Positions 1-8,786 of a DNA stretch of 64,000 nt are shown piece by piece. A program made the position numbers and the translations under genes. Source of the stretch: Paenibacillus artemisiicola (GTDB lineage: Bacteria > Bacillota > Bacilli > Paenibacillales > Paenibacillaceae); contig NZ_JAGGDJ010000015.1 in NCBI RefSeq assembly GCF_017652985.1, positions 1 through 64,000 of the forward strand. The letters run 5' to 3'. The notes under the pieces were generated by a model. It ran no database searches. It was not told the DNA's origin and worked only from the letters and a program-made list of their open reading frames with translations. Positions within the stretch are counted from its first letter, which is position 1, and every line of letters starts with the position of its first letter.

Positions 1-111
1 AACTGCGACGAAGAGTGGACGTGAGGTTGTGCGAGCTAGGAGCACCGAAGACAGATAGTAATTCGTGAGCTGGACTGCACTGCCGCCGTTCTTGAGCTCG
101 GCTTCGCGCTC

Positions 112-1527
112 GTGTACGCGCCGGTCCACAAAGCCCGGACCACGTGGGCCGCGGACCTGTTCACGGGCAACTGGTGGAACCTGTCGCTGTACAACGTGAC
201 CGGCGTCCTCGGCTTCCACGGCTACGACCTGTACCGGTACGCGGACGAGCACTGGATGCGCGGCGGCACCCCGGCGCCCGCGGAAGTCGCCGAAGCGAAG
301 GAGGTGTTCCGGGAGCGCGGCGACGCGCGGGATCAATTGGACGCGACCGACCCGCTGTTCGGCCGGTACAAGGGTTCGAACGTGATTCTCGTGCAGCTCG
401 AAGCGTTCCAGAGCTTCGTCGTCGGGCAGCGGATCGGCGGACAGCCGGTGACGCCGAATATCGACAAGCTGAAGGCGGACTCCCTCTACTTCGATAATTT
501 CTATCATCAGACCGCCCAAGGCCGCACCTCGGACGCGGATCTGGCCGCCAACGCATCGCTGCAGCCGCTGCCGTCCGGCTCCGTGTTCACGCGGTTCGCC
601 CAGCACGCGTACGACAGCCTGGCGCTGACGCTGAAGGACGGCGGGTATGCGGCGAACGCGTTCCATGCGTACGACGGCGGCTTCTGGAACCGGAACATGA
701 TGTACGACACGCTCGGCTACGACGAGTTCTACAGCAAGAACGCCTATGCCATCGACGAGCCGCTCGGCTGGTCGCTCGGGGACAAGTCGTTCTTCAAGCA
801 GTCCGTCCGGCTCATGGCCGCGCAGCCGCAGCCGTTCTATTCGTTTCTGATCTCGCTGTCCAGCCATCATCCGTACGCGCTGCCCGCCAGCGTCCAAACG
901 CTTGACGTCGGCGCGTTCAAGGGCACGATGTTCGGGGACTACCTGGAGGCGGTCCATTACGTCGACGCGGCGATCGGCCAGCTGGTCGGCGAGCTCAAGG
1001 CGGCCGGCCTGTGGGAGCGCTCGATCTTCATGTTCTACGGCGACCACGACAACTCGATCGACGATTGGCAGCCGTTCGAGACGTTCCTCGGCCATCGGTT
1101 GAACGACGCCGAGCGGTTCCGCGTCCTGAAGGGCGTGCCGTTCCTCGTCCACCTGCCGGACGGCGCCCGCGCGGGCACGTACCGCCAGGCCGGCGGGCAG
1201 CTCGACGTCGCGCCGACCGCGCTCCATCTGCTCGGCATCCCGAGCGGCGGGAAGGCCATGCTCGGCACGCCGCTCGTCACCGCGCAGCCGCTCGCGGGCA
1301 AGGAAGTCGTCTTCCGCAGCGGCGCGTTCATCGACGGCAAGGTGCTGTACGTGCCGCCCGAGGACGGCCTGCCGGAGCACAGCCGCTGCTACGACTTCGC
1401 GAGCGGCGGCTTGCTGCCCGATGCATCCCGCTGCTCGCCGGGCGCCCAGGACGCGGTCCGCGAGCTGCAGGCGTCGGATCTCGCCGTGACGCGCGACCTG
1501 GTGCCGGCGATGCGCCGCGAGCCTTGA
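112..1527 (+). CDS. LtaS-type lipoteichoic acid synthase, 5' truncated
   Basis: Catalytic domain of an LtaS-family phosphoglycerol transferase, which polymerises or primes glycerol-phosphate lipoteichoic acid outside the membrane. Visible: metal ligand Glu97 in LEAFQS, nucleophile Thr139 in QGRTSDAD, FWNRN at 191-195, SHHPY at 251-255 and GDHD at 310-313. Complete members have about 600-700 residues with five N-terminal membrane segments; only the segment after the membrane region (WWNLSLYN) and the enzyme domain are present. GTG at 112 is just the first in-frame start after stops at 22 and 37 and has no ribosome binding site, so it is unlikely to be the true start. A bidirectional terminator follows. 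Confidence 0.85.
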   Translation: MYAPVHKARTTWAADLFTGNWWNLSLYNVTGVLGFHGYDLYRYADEHWMRGGTPAPAEVAEAKEVFRERGDARDQLDATDPLFGRYKGSNVILVQLEAFQSFVVGQRIGGQPVTPNIDKLKADSLYFDNFYHQTAQGRTSDADLAANASLQPLPSGSVFTRFAQHAYDSLALTLKDGGYAANAFHAYDGGFWNRNMMYDTLGYDEFYSKNAYAIDEPLGWSLGDKSFFKQSVRLMAAQPQPFYSFLISLSSHHPYALPASVQTLDVGAFKGTMFGDYLEAVHYVDAAIGQLVGELKAAGLWERSIFMFYGDHDNSIDDWQPFETFLGHRLNDAERFRVLKGVPFLVHLPDGARAGTYRQAGGQLDVAPTALHLLGIPSGGKAMLGTPLVTAQPLAGKEVVFRSGAFIDGKVLYVPPEDGLPEHSRCYDFASGGLLPDASRCSPGAQDAVRELQASDLAVTRDLVPAMRREP

Positions 1528-1571
1528 TCCCGCGGGCAGCCGGAGCGGGTTGCGCGAAGGCGCGCGCGGCC

Positions 1572-1623
1572 AAACGAAAAGACCCTTCGTCCGGGAATGC
1601 CGGAACGAAGGGTCTTTTCGTTT
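1572..1623. terminator. Bidirectional terminator
   Basis: Arms AAACGAAAAGACCCTTCGT and its complement enclose a short CCGG-closed loop. A-rich and T-rich flanks make it usable from both strands. It separates the convergent LTA synthase and DUF1450 genes and overlaps the latter's stop codon. Confidence 0.85.
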
Positions 1624-1849
1624 AGCTCTTCTTGATATATTTGCTTGCCTTCTCGATCGCTTCGTCTTCCGTCGGCGCCGTGATATAGCGGCCGTTGATG
1701 AAGACGAAGGCGTACCGGGAGCAAGGCCCGCAGTACGATTTGCACGCGACTTGAATCTCCGCGTCCGGCGCCAGCTTCTGCAGCTTCGGCACCATCGTCT
1801 TCGGGCGGATATGTTTGCATTTGTCGCAAATGCGGATGTCGTTCGCCAT
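1622..1849 (-). CDS. DUF1450-type small Cys-rich protein
   Basis: 75 residues, starting MANDIRICDKCK. Four cysteines form two pairs: CDKC near the N-terminus and CGPC in the middle, followed by a VFINGRYI segment as in DUF1450 (YuzB-like) proteins. The paired cysteines suggest a metal or redox site; function is unknown. The start was chosen because the matching part of the family begins at MANDI, with GGGGAGAG just upstream. It lies 26 bp downstream of the HesB-like gene on the same strand, so the two are probably co-transcribed. Confidence 0.75.
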   Translation of the reverse strand: MANDIRICDKCKHIRPKTMVPKLQKLAPDAEIQVACKSYCGPCSRYAFVFINGRYITAPTEDEAIEKASKYIKKS

Positions 1850-1875
1850 GTTCCTCTCCCCAAGCCGAAAATCGT

Positions 1876-2178
1876 TTAGTGGTCGCCGCCGTTGCCTTTC
1901 GCCGGGTTCGAAATCATGAAGCCTTCCTCGGGCACGTAGAAATAATCGATGCGCACGCCGTCGAGCCATTCGTTGCCTTGCTCGAGCACGACCTTGATGT
2001 CCTTGTCCGTCTCGACGACTTCGTCCTTCTCGGTCGCGTCGTCCATCTTCATGCCGTAGTGGGCGTGGTCGCCGTGGGAATGCGTGACGTACACGCGCAG
2101 GAATTTGCCCTCGTTCTCCGGATTGTCGATCTCCTCGCGAAGCATTTTGGCGGCGTTGCGCGAAATTTTGACTTTCAT
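1876..2178 (-). CDS. HesB/IscA-fold protein lacking cysteines
   Basis: 100 residues. The pattern (MKVKISRNAAKMLREEI, then RVYV, then DYFYVPEEGFMISNP) resembles the HesB/YadR/YfhF branch of the A-type Fe-S carrier fold. There is no cysteine anywhere, so the three-Cys cluster site of IscA/SufA is absent; a histidine-rich HSHGDHAHYG loop sits early in the protein. The ribosome binding site AAAGGAGC precedes ATG 2178, and a GCCCGCC/GGCGGGC hairpin (2206-2224) lies just upstream. Probably an operon with the DUF1450 gene. Not a standard Fe-S carrier; role unknown. Confidence 0.7.
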   Translation of the reverse strand: MKVKISRNAAKMLREEIDNPENEGKFLRVYVTHSHGDHAHYGMKMDDATEKDEVVETDKDIKVVLEQGNEWLDGVRIDYFYVPEEGFMISNPAKGNGGDH

Positions 2179-2387
2179 TGCTTCTTCAGCTCCTTTATGG
2201 ATGAAGCCCGCCTGTCCGGCGGGCGCTCTCCGATTCTCGGATGCGATGCGACCGGCGCGACCGTAACTCGCTACGAACTCGACCCGCGCGATGGCATACG
2301 CGATTTCATTGGCTCGCAACCCTTATTCCACGTGATTGCAAACTTTATTTACTCTATTGTATAGAAAGCTTGGCCATTGTTCAACCG

Positions 2388-2627
2388 CTACTTCAGCGCC
2401 TTGCCGTATTTCCGTTCCATGTACCGGGTATACAGCTCCGCGGCGATCATCGTCACGGCGATGTCGTCGATCGGAACGAACGGCATGACGTCCGGAAGCA
2501 CCCAATACAGCAGCACCGGCACCAAATAGAGGAGCTTGTCCGTCAGCCGAACTTCCTTGGCGGCGAGCAGCCGGAAGATTCGGGCGAACACGTTCCGCCA
2601 ATGGCGGAGCGACCACAATTTGCGCAA
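2388..2627 (-). CDS. YkvA/DUF1232 family membrane protein
   Basis: 79 residues with the DUF1232 hallmark PDVMPFVPIDD following a hydrophobic stretch (LLYLVPVLLYWVL). The family is small, membrane-associated and of unknown function. The C-terminus is basic (YMERKYGKALK). It stands alone between the HesB-like gene and the M14 peptidase gene. Confidence 0.8.
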   Translation of the reverse strand: MRKLWSLRHWRNVFARIFRLLAAKEVRLTDKLLYLVPVLLYWVLPDVMPFVPIDDIAVTMIAAELYTRYMERKYGKALK

Positions 2628-2654
2628 CAGGCATCCGCCTCCTTCTTGCGCTTA

Positions 2655-3875
2655 TTATAGCACAAGCGAGCGGGCTTCCTCCAAAGCGGCGACGAGCAGC
2701 GCCCGCACCTCGTCGTTCAGGTCCGGGAACGCGTCCAGGGGCAGCGGATTGACGCCCCATCCGACTTCGACGGTGTAGCCGGGCTTGCGGTATTGCAAAA
2801 TAAACCAGTCCTTGTAGCCGGCGTCGCTGCCGGACAGCTTCACCGGCTTGTAGCCGCTTGCCTTCGCCAGGCTGCGGGCGATGCGTTCGGATTCCGGCGG
2901 CTCGTACCCGCGATAGTTCCAATAGATCTCCTGGCCCTGCGTGTGCAGCGCCACGACGAGATCGAACGCCTGCTCCGCCGTGAACGCGGCGAGCGCGGCC
3001 GCTTCCGGCTCCGAGAACGGCGAAGGCCCGGGATAATCCCGCGGACCCGGACCGTCCGCATCCCGGCGTGCGCTCTCTTCTTCCCAGAACGCCGGGAACT
3101 GATCGTTCAAGTCGACGCCGCGGATATTGGCCTTCCACTTCCGGAAGCGGCGCGAGCCGCGGTTCCACCGAAGCAGCTCCGCTGCGCGCGGATGGTCCGG
3201 CCGCAGCCCCTCCTGCGCGAGCTCCGCGCCGTCCGGGTTGACGAGCGGGACGGCCCACAGGGTAACCTGCCGCAGCAGCTCGCGCATGTCCGCGCCGCAC
3301 AGCTTCTCCCCGGACGCCGCCGCTTTCGCGGCGTCTTCGAGAAACGTCATCAGGAGCGGCGTCGTGATCCATTCGTTGGCGTGCATGCCGGCGTTGACGT
3401 GCACTTTCACCGGCCCATCCCCGAGCCGGATGGCGATGAGCGGTTGTCCCATGACGCTCTCCCCGATTTTCTCCACCTGGAGAAACGGGTAGGCCTTCAG
3501 CAATGCTTCGGTATCCGCGGTCAACTCGCGCTGGCCGTATTCGGCGCGCCCGTCCACGATCCGGGGAGCGTTGTCCGCGCGCGGCACCGTGAGGAGCTGG
3601 CCGGGCTGCAGCTGCTTCAGCTCCTGGCGGCGGTTCGCCTGCACCAGCGCCTGCAGCGTCAAGCCGAACTTGCCCGCGATGCCGAGCAGCGTGTCGCCCG
3701 GCTGGACGCGATAAATAAAAGCCGTCTGCGCGGGAACGGACAGCAGCAGGCCTGGAAGCAGCGGAGCGGCGGCATCGAGTCCCGGATTCGCCGCCAGCAG
3801 CGACTCCGGATTCACGTTGAACGCGCGGGCGATGCGCAGCAGCGTATCGCCGGGCTGCACGACGTAGGGCAGCAT
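2655..3875 (-). CDS. LysM-M14 carboxypeptidase (gamma-D-Glu-DAP peptidase type)
   Basis: 406 residues. Two LysM peptidoglycan-binding motifs (each with VQPGDTL) occupy about residues 3-100, followed by an M14 zinc carboxypeptidase domain. Zinc ligands are His and Glu in MHANEW and a later His in ALHTQGQE; the catalytic Glu lies in YTVEVGWG. This layout matches sporulation-related gamma-D-glutamyl-diaminopimelate endopeptidase I, which trims peptidoglycan stem peptides. Start MLPYV is supported by GAGGTGA six bases upstream of ATG 3875. No signal peptide, so it may act in the sporulating cell or leave by another route. Confidence 0.85.
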   Translation of the reverse strand: MLPYVVQPGDTLLRIARAFNVNPESLLAANPGLDAAAPLLPGLLLSVPAQTAFIYRVQPGDTLLGIAGKFGLTLQALVQANRRQELKQLQPGQLLTVPRADNAPRIVDGRAEYGQRELTADTEALLKAYPFLQVEKIGESVMGQPLIAIRLGDGPVKVHVNAGMHANEWITTPLLMTFLEDAAKAAASGEKLCGADMRELLRQVTLWAVPLVNPDGAELAQEGLRPDHPRAAELLRWNRGSRRFRKWKANIRGVDLNDQFPAFWEEESARRDADGPGPRDYPGPSPFSEPEAAALAAFTAEQAFDLVVALHTQGQEIYWNYRGYEPPESERIARSLAKASGYKPVKLSGSDAGYKDWFILQYRKPGYTVEVGWGVNPLPLDAFPDLNDEVRALLVAALEEARSLVL

Positions 3876-3967
3876 GGTATCACCTCGGTCGGAATCGTAT
3901 CGCGGCATGTCATTATGCTACATGCTATGCCGGCGCCCGACCCCGCATGCCTACGCAGGCAGCCAAA

Positions 3968-3997
3968 GGGCCGCCGACGAATGAACGTCGGCGGCCC
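3968..3997 (-). terminator. GC-rich hairpin downstream of murI
   Basis: Perfect 12-bp stem GGGCCGCCGACG with a 6-base loop, 22 bp past the racemase stop. Only a short T tract follows on the minus strand (CCCTTTGG), so termination strength is uncertain. Confidence 0.6.
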
Positions 3998-4018
3998 GGT
4001 TGCGGGTTGCCCTGCGCA

Positions 4019-4828
4019 TTATACGATTTTCGGAACCTGCCAGACGACCGGCGTCAATTCGATCTGTTCGCCGAGCCATTGCTGCGCGATCATGCGGAAC
4101 ATTCGCGGTTCGCCGCTGCAAAAGAACTGATGCACCGGCAGCTCTCCGTCGCGGGTCAGCCGGTTGCGGTCGTGCAGGATCGTGCTGATCTCGCGCGCCG
4201 TCTCGTTGGCGGAGCTGATGAGTTTCACCTGCTCGCCCATGACCGAGCCGATCGTCTCCGACAGGAACGGATAATGGGTGCAGCCCAGGATCAGCGTGTC
4301 GATGTTGCGCTCCTGAAGCGGCCGAAGCGAGGATTCCACGACCTCCTGCGTCTCCGGCGAGCGGAAATTGCCCTGTTCGACGAGCGGCACGAACTTCGGG
4401 CAAGCCAGGCTGATCACGTTGATCGCGGGCGACAATTGCTTCAGCGCCGTCTCGTAGGCGCCGCTTCGAATCGTGCCTTCCGTGCCGATGACGCCGACGA
4501 CGCCGGATTGGGTCCGTCCGTTGGCGGCGCGGGCGCCGGGGTGAATGACGCCCACGACGGGTATCGCGACCCGGGAACGGATATCCTCAAGCGCGACGGC
4601 CGTAGCCGTATTGCAGGCGATGACGATCATCTTTGGGCGGTATTGAATCAGATATTCCACGATTTGCCTCGTAAACCGAGTCACTTCTTCGGCCGGCCGA
4701 GGACCGTATGGCGTACGGGCCGTATCGCCGAAATACATGATTTTTTCCCGGGGAAGCTGGCGCATGATCTCTTTCACGACGGTCAAGCCGCCTACGCCAG
4801 AATCCAAAATTGCGATCGGTTGTTGCAC
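4019..4828 (-). CDS. murI: Glutamate racemase
   Basis: 269 residues. Converts L- to D-glutamate for peptidoglycan. Visible: N-terminal IAILDSGVGGLTV, catalytic Cys in ACNTATA, second catalytic Cys in LGCTHYP, and FGDTARTPYGPR. Length fits the family. The open frame extends upstream to a TTG at 4867, but family proteins begin about at VQQPIAILDSG, so GTG 4828 was preferred, with AAGAAAGCGG upstream. Confidence 0.93.
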   Translation of the reverse strand: MQQPIAILDSGVGGLTVVKEIMRQLPREKIMYFGDTARTPYGPRPAEEVTRFTRQIVEYLIQYRPKMIVIACNTATAVALEDIRSRVAIPVVGVIHPGARAANGRTQSGVVGVIGTEGTIRSGAYETALKQLSPAINVISLACPKFVPLVEQGNFRSPETQEVVESSLRPLQERNIDTLILGCTHYPFLSETIGSVMGEQVKLISSANETAREISTILHDRNRLTRDGELPVHQFFCSGEPRMFRMIAQQWLGEQIELTPVVWQVPKIV

Positions 4829-4967
4829 AGACACACCGCTTTCTTGAACGTTTTGACTGAACTTCAATAGAGTATGAATACGTTGACGAAAAGGTACCTA
4901 CATCTTAGCGCAAATCGGGACAAGGTTCAACACGCGGCGCCGCCCCGCGGGAACGCCGGATAACGCG

Positions 4968-4989
4968 AAAAAAGCCGCCGGGGCGGCGG
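4968..4989 (-). terminator. Terminator after GH4 gene
   Basis: On the minus strand CCGCC-GCCCC-GGCGG is followed by C and six T residues, about 70 bp past the GH4 stop. Confidence 0.7.
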
Positions 4990-5056
4990 GAGCGTCGCGA
5001 TATCGTTCGGCTCCGGCGGCCCGGGCGGCCCGGCGTGCTGCTTAGGGGAGGACGGC

Positions 5057-6355
5057 TTATTTGTAGGCGGGCAGCCAGTCGCCGTGCGCCTCGATCAGAT
5101 CGTCGCACATCGCCTTGATGTCGTCCATCGACAGCTCGGCGCTCGTGTGCGGATCCAGCATCGCGGCATGGTAGATATGCTCGCGTTTGCCCGTGATGGC
5201 CGCTTCGATCGTCAGCAGCTGCGTGTTGATGTTCGTGCGGTTGAGCGCGGCGCACTGCGGCGGCAGGTCGCCGACGAACGTCGGCGTGATGCCGTTGCGG
5301 TCGACGAGGCAGGTGACCTCGACGCATGCTTCGCGCGGCAGGTTCGTGATCAGCCCCGTGTTCATGACGTTGCCGCCGATGCGGAACGGCACGTTCGATT
5401 CGATCGCCTCGAAGATGTACGACGCGTATTCGTGCGTGCGCTTGTGATTGAGCGTCGGGTTGTTCACGAGCTCTTCCTTCAGCTTCTTCCAGTTGCCGAT
5501 CTGCTCGATGCAGCGGCGCGGATACTCGTCCAGCGGAATGTTGAACCGGTCGACGAGCTCCGGATAGTTACGCTTGATGAAGTACGGATGGTATTCGGCG
5601 TTATGCTCGGACGATTCCGTAATATAGTAGCCGAAGTTCAGCATCATCTCGTAGCGGACCATGTCGTGGTGCTTCTCCTGCTGCTTCTCGCGGGCGCGGC
5701 GCTTGATCTCCGGATAGAGGTCGACCCCGTCCTTCGACACTTCGAGCAGCCAGGCCATATGGTTGATGCCCGCGATCTTGGACTTGACGCCCGTATCGTC
5801 CATGCCGAGGTTCTTGAACAGGTCGCGCACGCACACCTGCACGCTGTGGCAGAGGCCGACGGTGTTGATCCCGCCGTACGTGTTCATGACGTTCGTGAGC
5901 ACGGCCATCGGGTTCGTGTAGTTCAGGAACAGCGCGTCCGGACACACTTCCTGCATGTCGCGGGCGAAGTCGAGCATGACCGGAATCGTGCGCAGGTTGC
6001 GGAAGATGCCGCCGATGCCGACCGTGTCCGCGATCGTTTGGCGCAGGCCGTATTTCTTCGGCACTTCGAAGTCCGTGATCGTGCACGGGTCGTAGCCGCC
6101 GACCTGAATGGCGTTGACGACGTACTTCGCGCCGCGGAGCGCTTCCTTGCGGTCGGAATACGCCTTGATGACGGACGTGCTGCCGAACGTGTTCTTGATG
6201 TGGTTCAGCATCGATTCGGAATCGGAGAGGCGCTCCGGATTGATGTCGAACAGCGCGATCTCGAAGCCTTGCAGCGATTCGGTGACGAGGCAATCGCCCA
6301 GGACGTTCTTGGCGAACACGGTGCTGCCCGCACCGATGAAAGTAATCTTCGGCAT
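5057..6355 (-). CDS. melA: Alpha-galactosidase/glucosidase, GH family 4
   Basis: 432 residues. GH4 enzymes use NAD+ and a divalent metal to cleave alpha-galactosides such as melibiose by a redox-elimination mechanism. Visible: Rossmann start FIGAGSTVF at 6-14, Asn148 in YTNPM, metal ligands Cys169 (GLCHS) and His199 (GINHMAW). Full length for the family. The C-H-S and N-H-M pattern favours the MelA subgroup over 6-phospho-glucosidases. Start MPKITF has AGGAGG upstream. Divergent from an AraC regulator, its likely controller. Confidence 0.92.
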   Translation of the reverse strand: MPKITFIGAGSTVFAKNVLGDCLVTESLQGFEIALFDINPERLSDSESMLNHIKNTFGSTSVIKAYSDRKEALRGAKYVVNAIQVGGYDPCTITDFEVPKKYGLRQTIADTVGIGGIFRNLRTIPVMLDFARDMQEVCPDALFLNYTNPMAVLTNVMNTYGGINTVGLCHSVQVCVRDLFKNLGMDDTGVKSKIAGINHMAWLLEVSKDGVDLYPEIKRRAREKQQEKHHDMVRYEMMLNFGYYITESSEHNAEYHPYFIKRNYPELVDRFNIPLDEYPRRCIEQIGNWKKLKEELVNNPTLNHKRTHEYASYIFEAIESNVPFRIGGNVMNTGLITNLPREACVEVTCLVDRNGITPTFVGDLPPQCAALNRTNINTQLLTIEAAITGKREHIYHAAMLDPHTSAELSMDDIKAMCDDLIEAHGDWLPAYK

Positions 6356-6377
6356 GGAAAATCCTCCTCGGATAAGT

Positions 6378-6394
6378 CCGCTTTGGAAGCGGAT
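6378..6394. promoter_or_regulatory. Palindrome in melA 5' region
   Basis: TCCGCTT-TGG-AAGCGGA, a perfect 7-bp inverted repeat 23-39 bp upstream of the melA start. It could be an operator in the leader or an RNA hairpin. On the minus strand a TATAGT -10-like hexamer lies farther upstream near 6416, placing the palindrome downstream of transcription start. Confidence 0.4.
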
Positions 6395-6530
6395 TAATGT
6401 CTTCTGCTAATCCTTACTATAGAGCAAGAAACCCCGGTTTGAGTAGGAATTAAAGCATGATTTATATGTACATTTGTAGTTTCATCCCGTACACTAAGAA
6501 GGTCAGTCCACCCGAAAGGAAGGCGTTCTC

Positions 6531-7436
6531 ATGAAACCGCCCGCAGCCGGCGCGCGCGTCGCGTCTTCGCGCAATCCCGACCATTCCGCGTTCACCGTGA
6601 TGAACAATACGCAGCCGGCCCAAGGCGAGTTGTCCGTCATGTTCAGCGGCGAAGGCAAGCCGAACCCCGGGCACGGCATCGGGCCGGCCGTTCATAATTA
6701 TTACCTCATCCATACGGTCATGGGCGGCAGGGGCGCGTTCGAAATCGACGGCCGGCGCTATCCGTGCGCGCGCGGGGACACGTTCATCATCTTCCCGGAC
6801 GAGCTGTTCACATATACCGCCGACGAACGCGATCCGTGGCATTACGCGTGGGTGGCGTTCAAGGGCCTTGCCGCCGAACACCTCCTGCTCGGCCTTGGCT
6901 TCTCGGCCGCGAACCCGATCGTCCGCGCGCGCGACCTCCGTCCGCTCGGTTCGCTGTACCGCAAAATCCGCGGGACGCTGGAGCAAACGCCGTTCCCCGA
7001 GCTGGCCGATCTGGAGGCGGGCGGCTACCTGCGCGTGCTGCTCAAGGAGCTTGGGCTTCAGAACGAAGGCAAGCTGGTGTTCAATTCGCTCGCCATTCTG
7101 CCGGACATCGAGCGCCAGATCAAACGAGCGGTCCGCTGGCTGTCCTATCAATACGCGCAGCCGATCTCGATCGAGGAGCTCTCGCGCAGCCTCGGCTATC
7201 ACCGGACGCATCTCTCCAAAATGTTCAAGCAAGTAACCGGCGTCTCGCCGATGCAGTTCCTCTTGAAGGTGCGAATGGAGCGGGCCAAGGAGCTGCTGAA
7301 CGAGCAAAGCCACCTGTCCATCGACCAGGTGGCTTCGTCCGTCGGCTATCCCGACGCGCTGTATTTCTCCAAGCAGTTCCGCAAAACGTTCGGCTGCTCG
7401 CCCTCCGAATACCGGGCGCAAGCCCGCGGCGGCTAG
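6531..7436 (+). CDS. AraC-family regulator (divergent from melA)
   Basis: 301 residues. The N-terminal cupin-type sensing domain (HTVMGGRGAFEIDGRRY, then DTFIIFPDE) is followed by a two-HTH AraC domain over about the last 100 residues, ending in FRKTFGCSPSEYR. AAAGGAAGG precedes ATG 6531. Divergence from melA across 175 bp suggests it activates the alpha-galactosidase in response to a galactoside. Inducer is inferred only from context. Confidence 0.88.
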   Translation: MKPPAAGARVASSRNPDHSAFTVMNNTQPAQGELSVMFSGEGKPNPGHGIGPAVHNYYLIHTVMGGRGAFEIDGRRYPCARGDTFIIFPDELFTYTADERDPWHYAWVAFKGLAAEHLLLGLGFSAANPIVRARDLRPLGSLYRKIRGTLEQTPFPELADLEAGGYLRVLLKELGLQNEGKLVFNSLAILPDIERQIKRAVRWLSYQYAQPISIEELSRSLGYHRTHLSKMFKQVTGVSPMQFLLKVRMERAKELLNEQSHLSIDQVASSVGYPDALYFSKQFRKTFGCSPSEYRAQARGG

Positions 7437-7505
7437 ACGCGCGGCACACGCTCGGCAGCTAGAAGCGCGTCCAGCCGCCTCCCCCGCGGGACGCCCGATC
7501 GCGCA

Positions 7506-7549
7506 AACAGGCTTTGCTTCCGGCATCGTTGCCGGAAGCAAAGCCTGTT
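7506..7549. terminator. Bidirectional terminator
   Basis: Perfect 20-bp stem beginning AACAGGCTTTGCTTCCGGCA with a 4-base loop (TCGT). It separates the convergent AraC and YtxH-like genes. Confidence 0.85.
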
Positions 7550-7630
7550 CCCGTTCAAGGAACGTTGGCGCCTTGCGGCGTCCGTCCCTTCGAAAGCCTC
7601 GCTGCCATGCTTCATGGAGCCCGCCGGCCG

Positions 7631-8029
7631 TTAGTTGTTGACCGTGTGCAGCTCTTCGCGGTGCTCCGCGATAAGCTCCTGGCCCTTGTCCTTCACGTCT
7701 TCCACGGCATCCTTGACCTGTTCGCCCGTTTCCTCGAGCGTTTCCTTCGTGTCGGCGCGCCAGCCGCGCACGTTATCCACGACGGAAGCCGCCGTATCCT
7801 TCACTTTGACCGCAGCGGTGCTCGCCGTCGAACCGACCTGCTTTGCCATTTGCACCGTCTTGTCGCCGACTTGGCCGGCGATGCGCGCCGTGTGCTCGGA
7901 GACGGTTTGCGTTTTGTCGGCGATGTCTCTCCGAAGCTCCCTGCCCGATTTCGGAGCCAGCAGCAAGGCTGCCACGGAACCGACTACGCCGCCTGCGATC
8001 GCGCCATACATAAATCCTTTTTTCGCCAT
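7631..8029 (-). CDS. YtxH-like membrane-anchored stress protein
   Basis: 132 residues. A glycine-rich membrane segment (YGAIAGGVVGSVAALLLAPKSG) ends in the APKSGRELR signature of YtxH proteins, then a long hydrophilic, probably coiled-coil tail. MAKKGF start has AGGAG upstream. Downstream of the DUF948 gene, matching the ytxG-ytxH order known in Bacillus, where the pair belongs to the general stress response. No SigB-type promoter was identified here. Confidence 0.8.
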   Translation of the reverse strand: MAKKGFMYGAIAGGVVGSVAALLLAPKSGRELRRDIADKTQTVSEHTARIAGQVGDKTVQMAKQVGSTASTAAVKVKDTAASVVDNVRGWRADTKETLEETGEQVKDAVEDVKDKGQELIAEHREELHTVNN

Positions 8030-8150
8030 GATTGAACACTCCTTTTTAGTTCGCCGCGGCTCGGCCGTTTCGTCCGCCTGCACCGCCGGCGTGATGATTG
8101 ACTGCCCGGCCAGCCGGTTCGGCCCGCCGCGCTCGCAGTCGCTTATTACT

Positions 8151-8633
8151 TCATATCGTGCCCTGTTTCACGGTCTGGGCATGCACCCTTTCGGCAGCGG
8201 TGTCCTCTTTCCGTTTGTCTTTCCAGAAATGGTACACCGCGTAACCGACTTCCGCCCAGTTCATCGCGTCCGCAATTCCGCGCTTCGCTTTGTCGCCGGA
8301 CTTGCTCGCGTAGCGATCGACCGCGTCGTTCAGCTCGCTGGAGATCCGGTTGACGGTGAAGGAAAGCTGGTTCGCCGATTCTCCGATGCGCTTCGTCGCT
8401 TCCGTCAGTTTCGTAATGCCGTCCACCGATTTTTGGACCGTCCGTACCGTGTCCGTTACCGGGTCGAGCAGATCGCTGACCTGCGCGACGGCGACTTCGG
8501 TGCGGCGCTCCAACGATTCGGCCAGCTGCATCATCTTTCCAATCCGCTTATCCAACGACCGCAGCCACAGCAGGATGCCGACGACCAAGGCGACGAACGC
8601 GACAGCCGCAGCGCCTTCAAACCAAATGACCAT
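8151..8633 (-). CDS. DUF948 (YtxG-like) membrane protein
   Basis: 160 residues: one N-terminal membrane helix (AVAFVALVVGILLWL) and a long heptad-like helical region (LAESLERRTEVAVAQVSDLL and following), typical of DUF948. First gene of a probable two-gene unit with the YtxH-like gene; 121 bp separate them. Structural or envelope-stress role inferred from the family. Confidence 0.8.
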   Translation of the reverse strand: MVIWFEGAAAVAFVALVVGILLWLRSLDKRIGKMMQLAESLERRTEVAVAQVSDLLDPVTDTVRTVQKSVDGITKLTEATKRIGESANQLSFTVNRISSELNDAVDRYASKSGDKAKRGIADAMNWAEVGYAVYHFWKDKRKEDTAAERVHAQTVKQGTI

Positions 8634-8737
8634 TCACGGCCCACCTCCATTCCAACTCTCTGTACGATTGGGCGCGAGCCCATTTCGTATTACTTATATA
8701 CACAGCATGGGCTTGGCTTGACACAGCTTTCGACAAT

Positions 8738-8769
8738 AAAAAAAGACGCCGGAGTCTCGCTCCCGCGTC
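8738..8769 (-). terminator. Terminator after SufR-like gene
   Basis: GACGC-n-GGAG stem with a 5-base loop, then seven T residues on the minus strand, 18 bp past the regulator stop. Confidence 0.8.
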
Positions 8770-8786
8770 GTTCTTCCCGAATCCGA

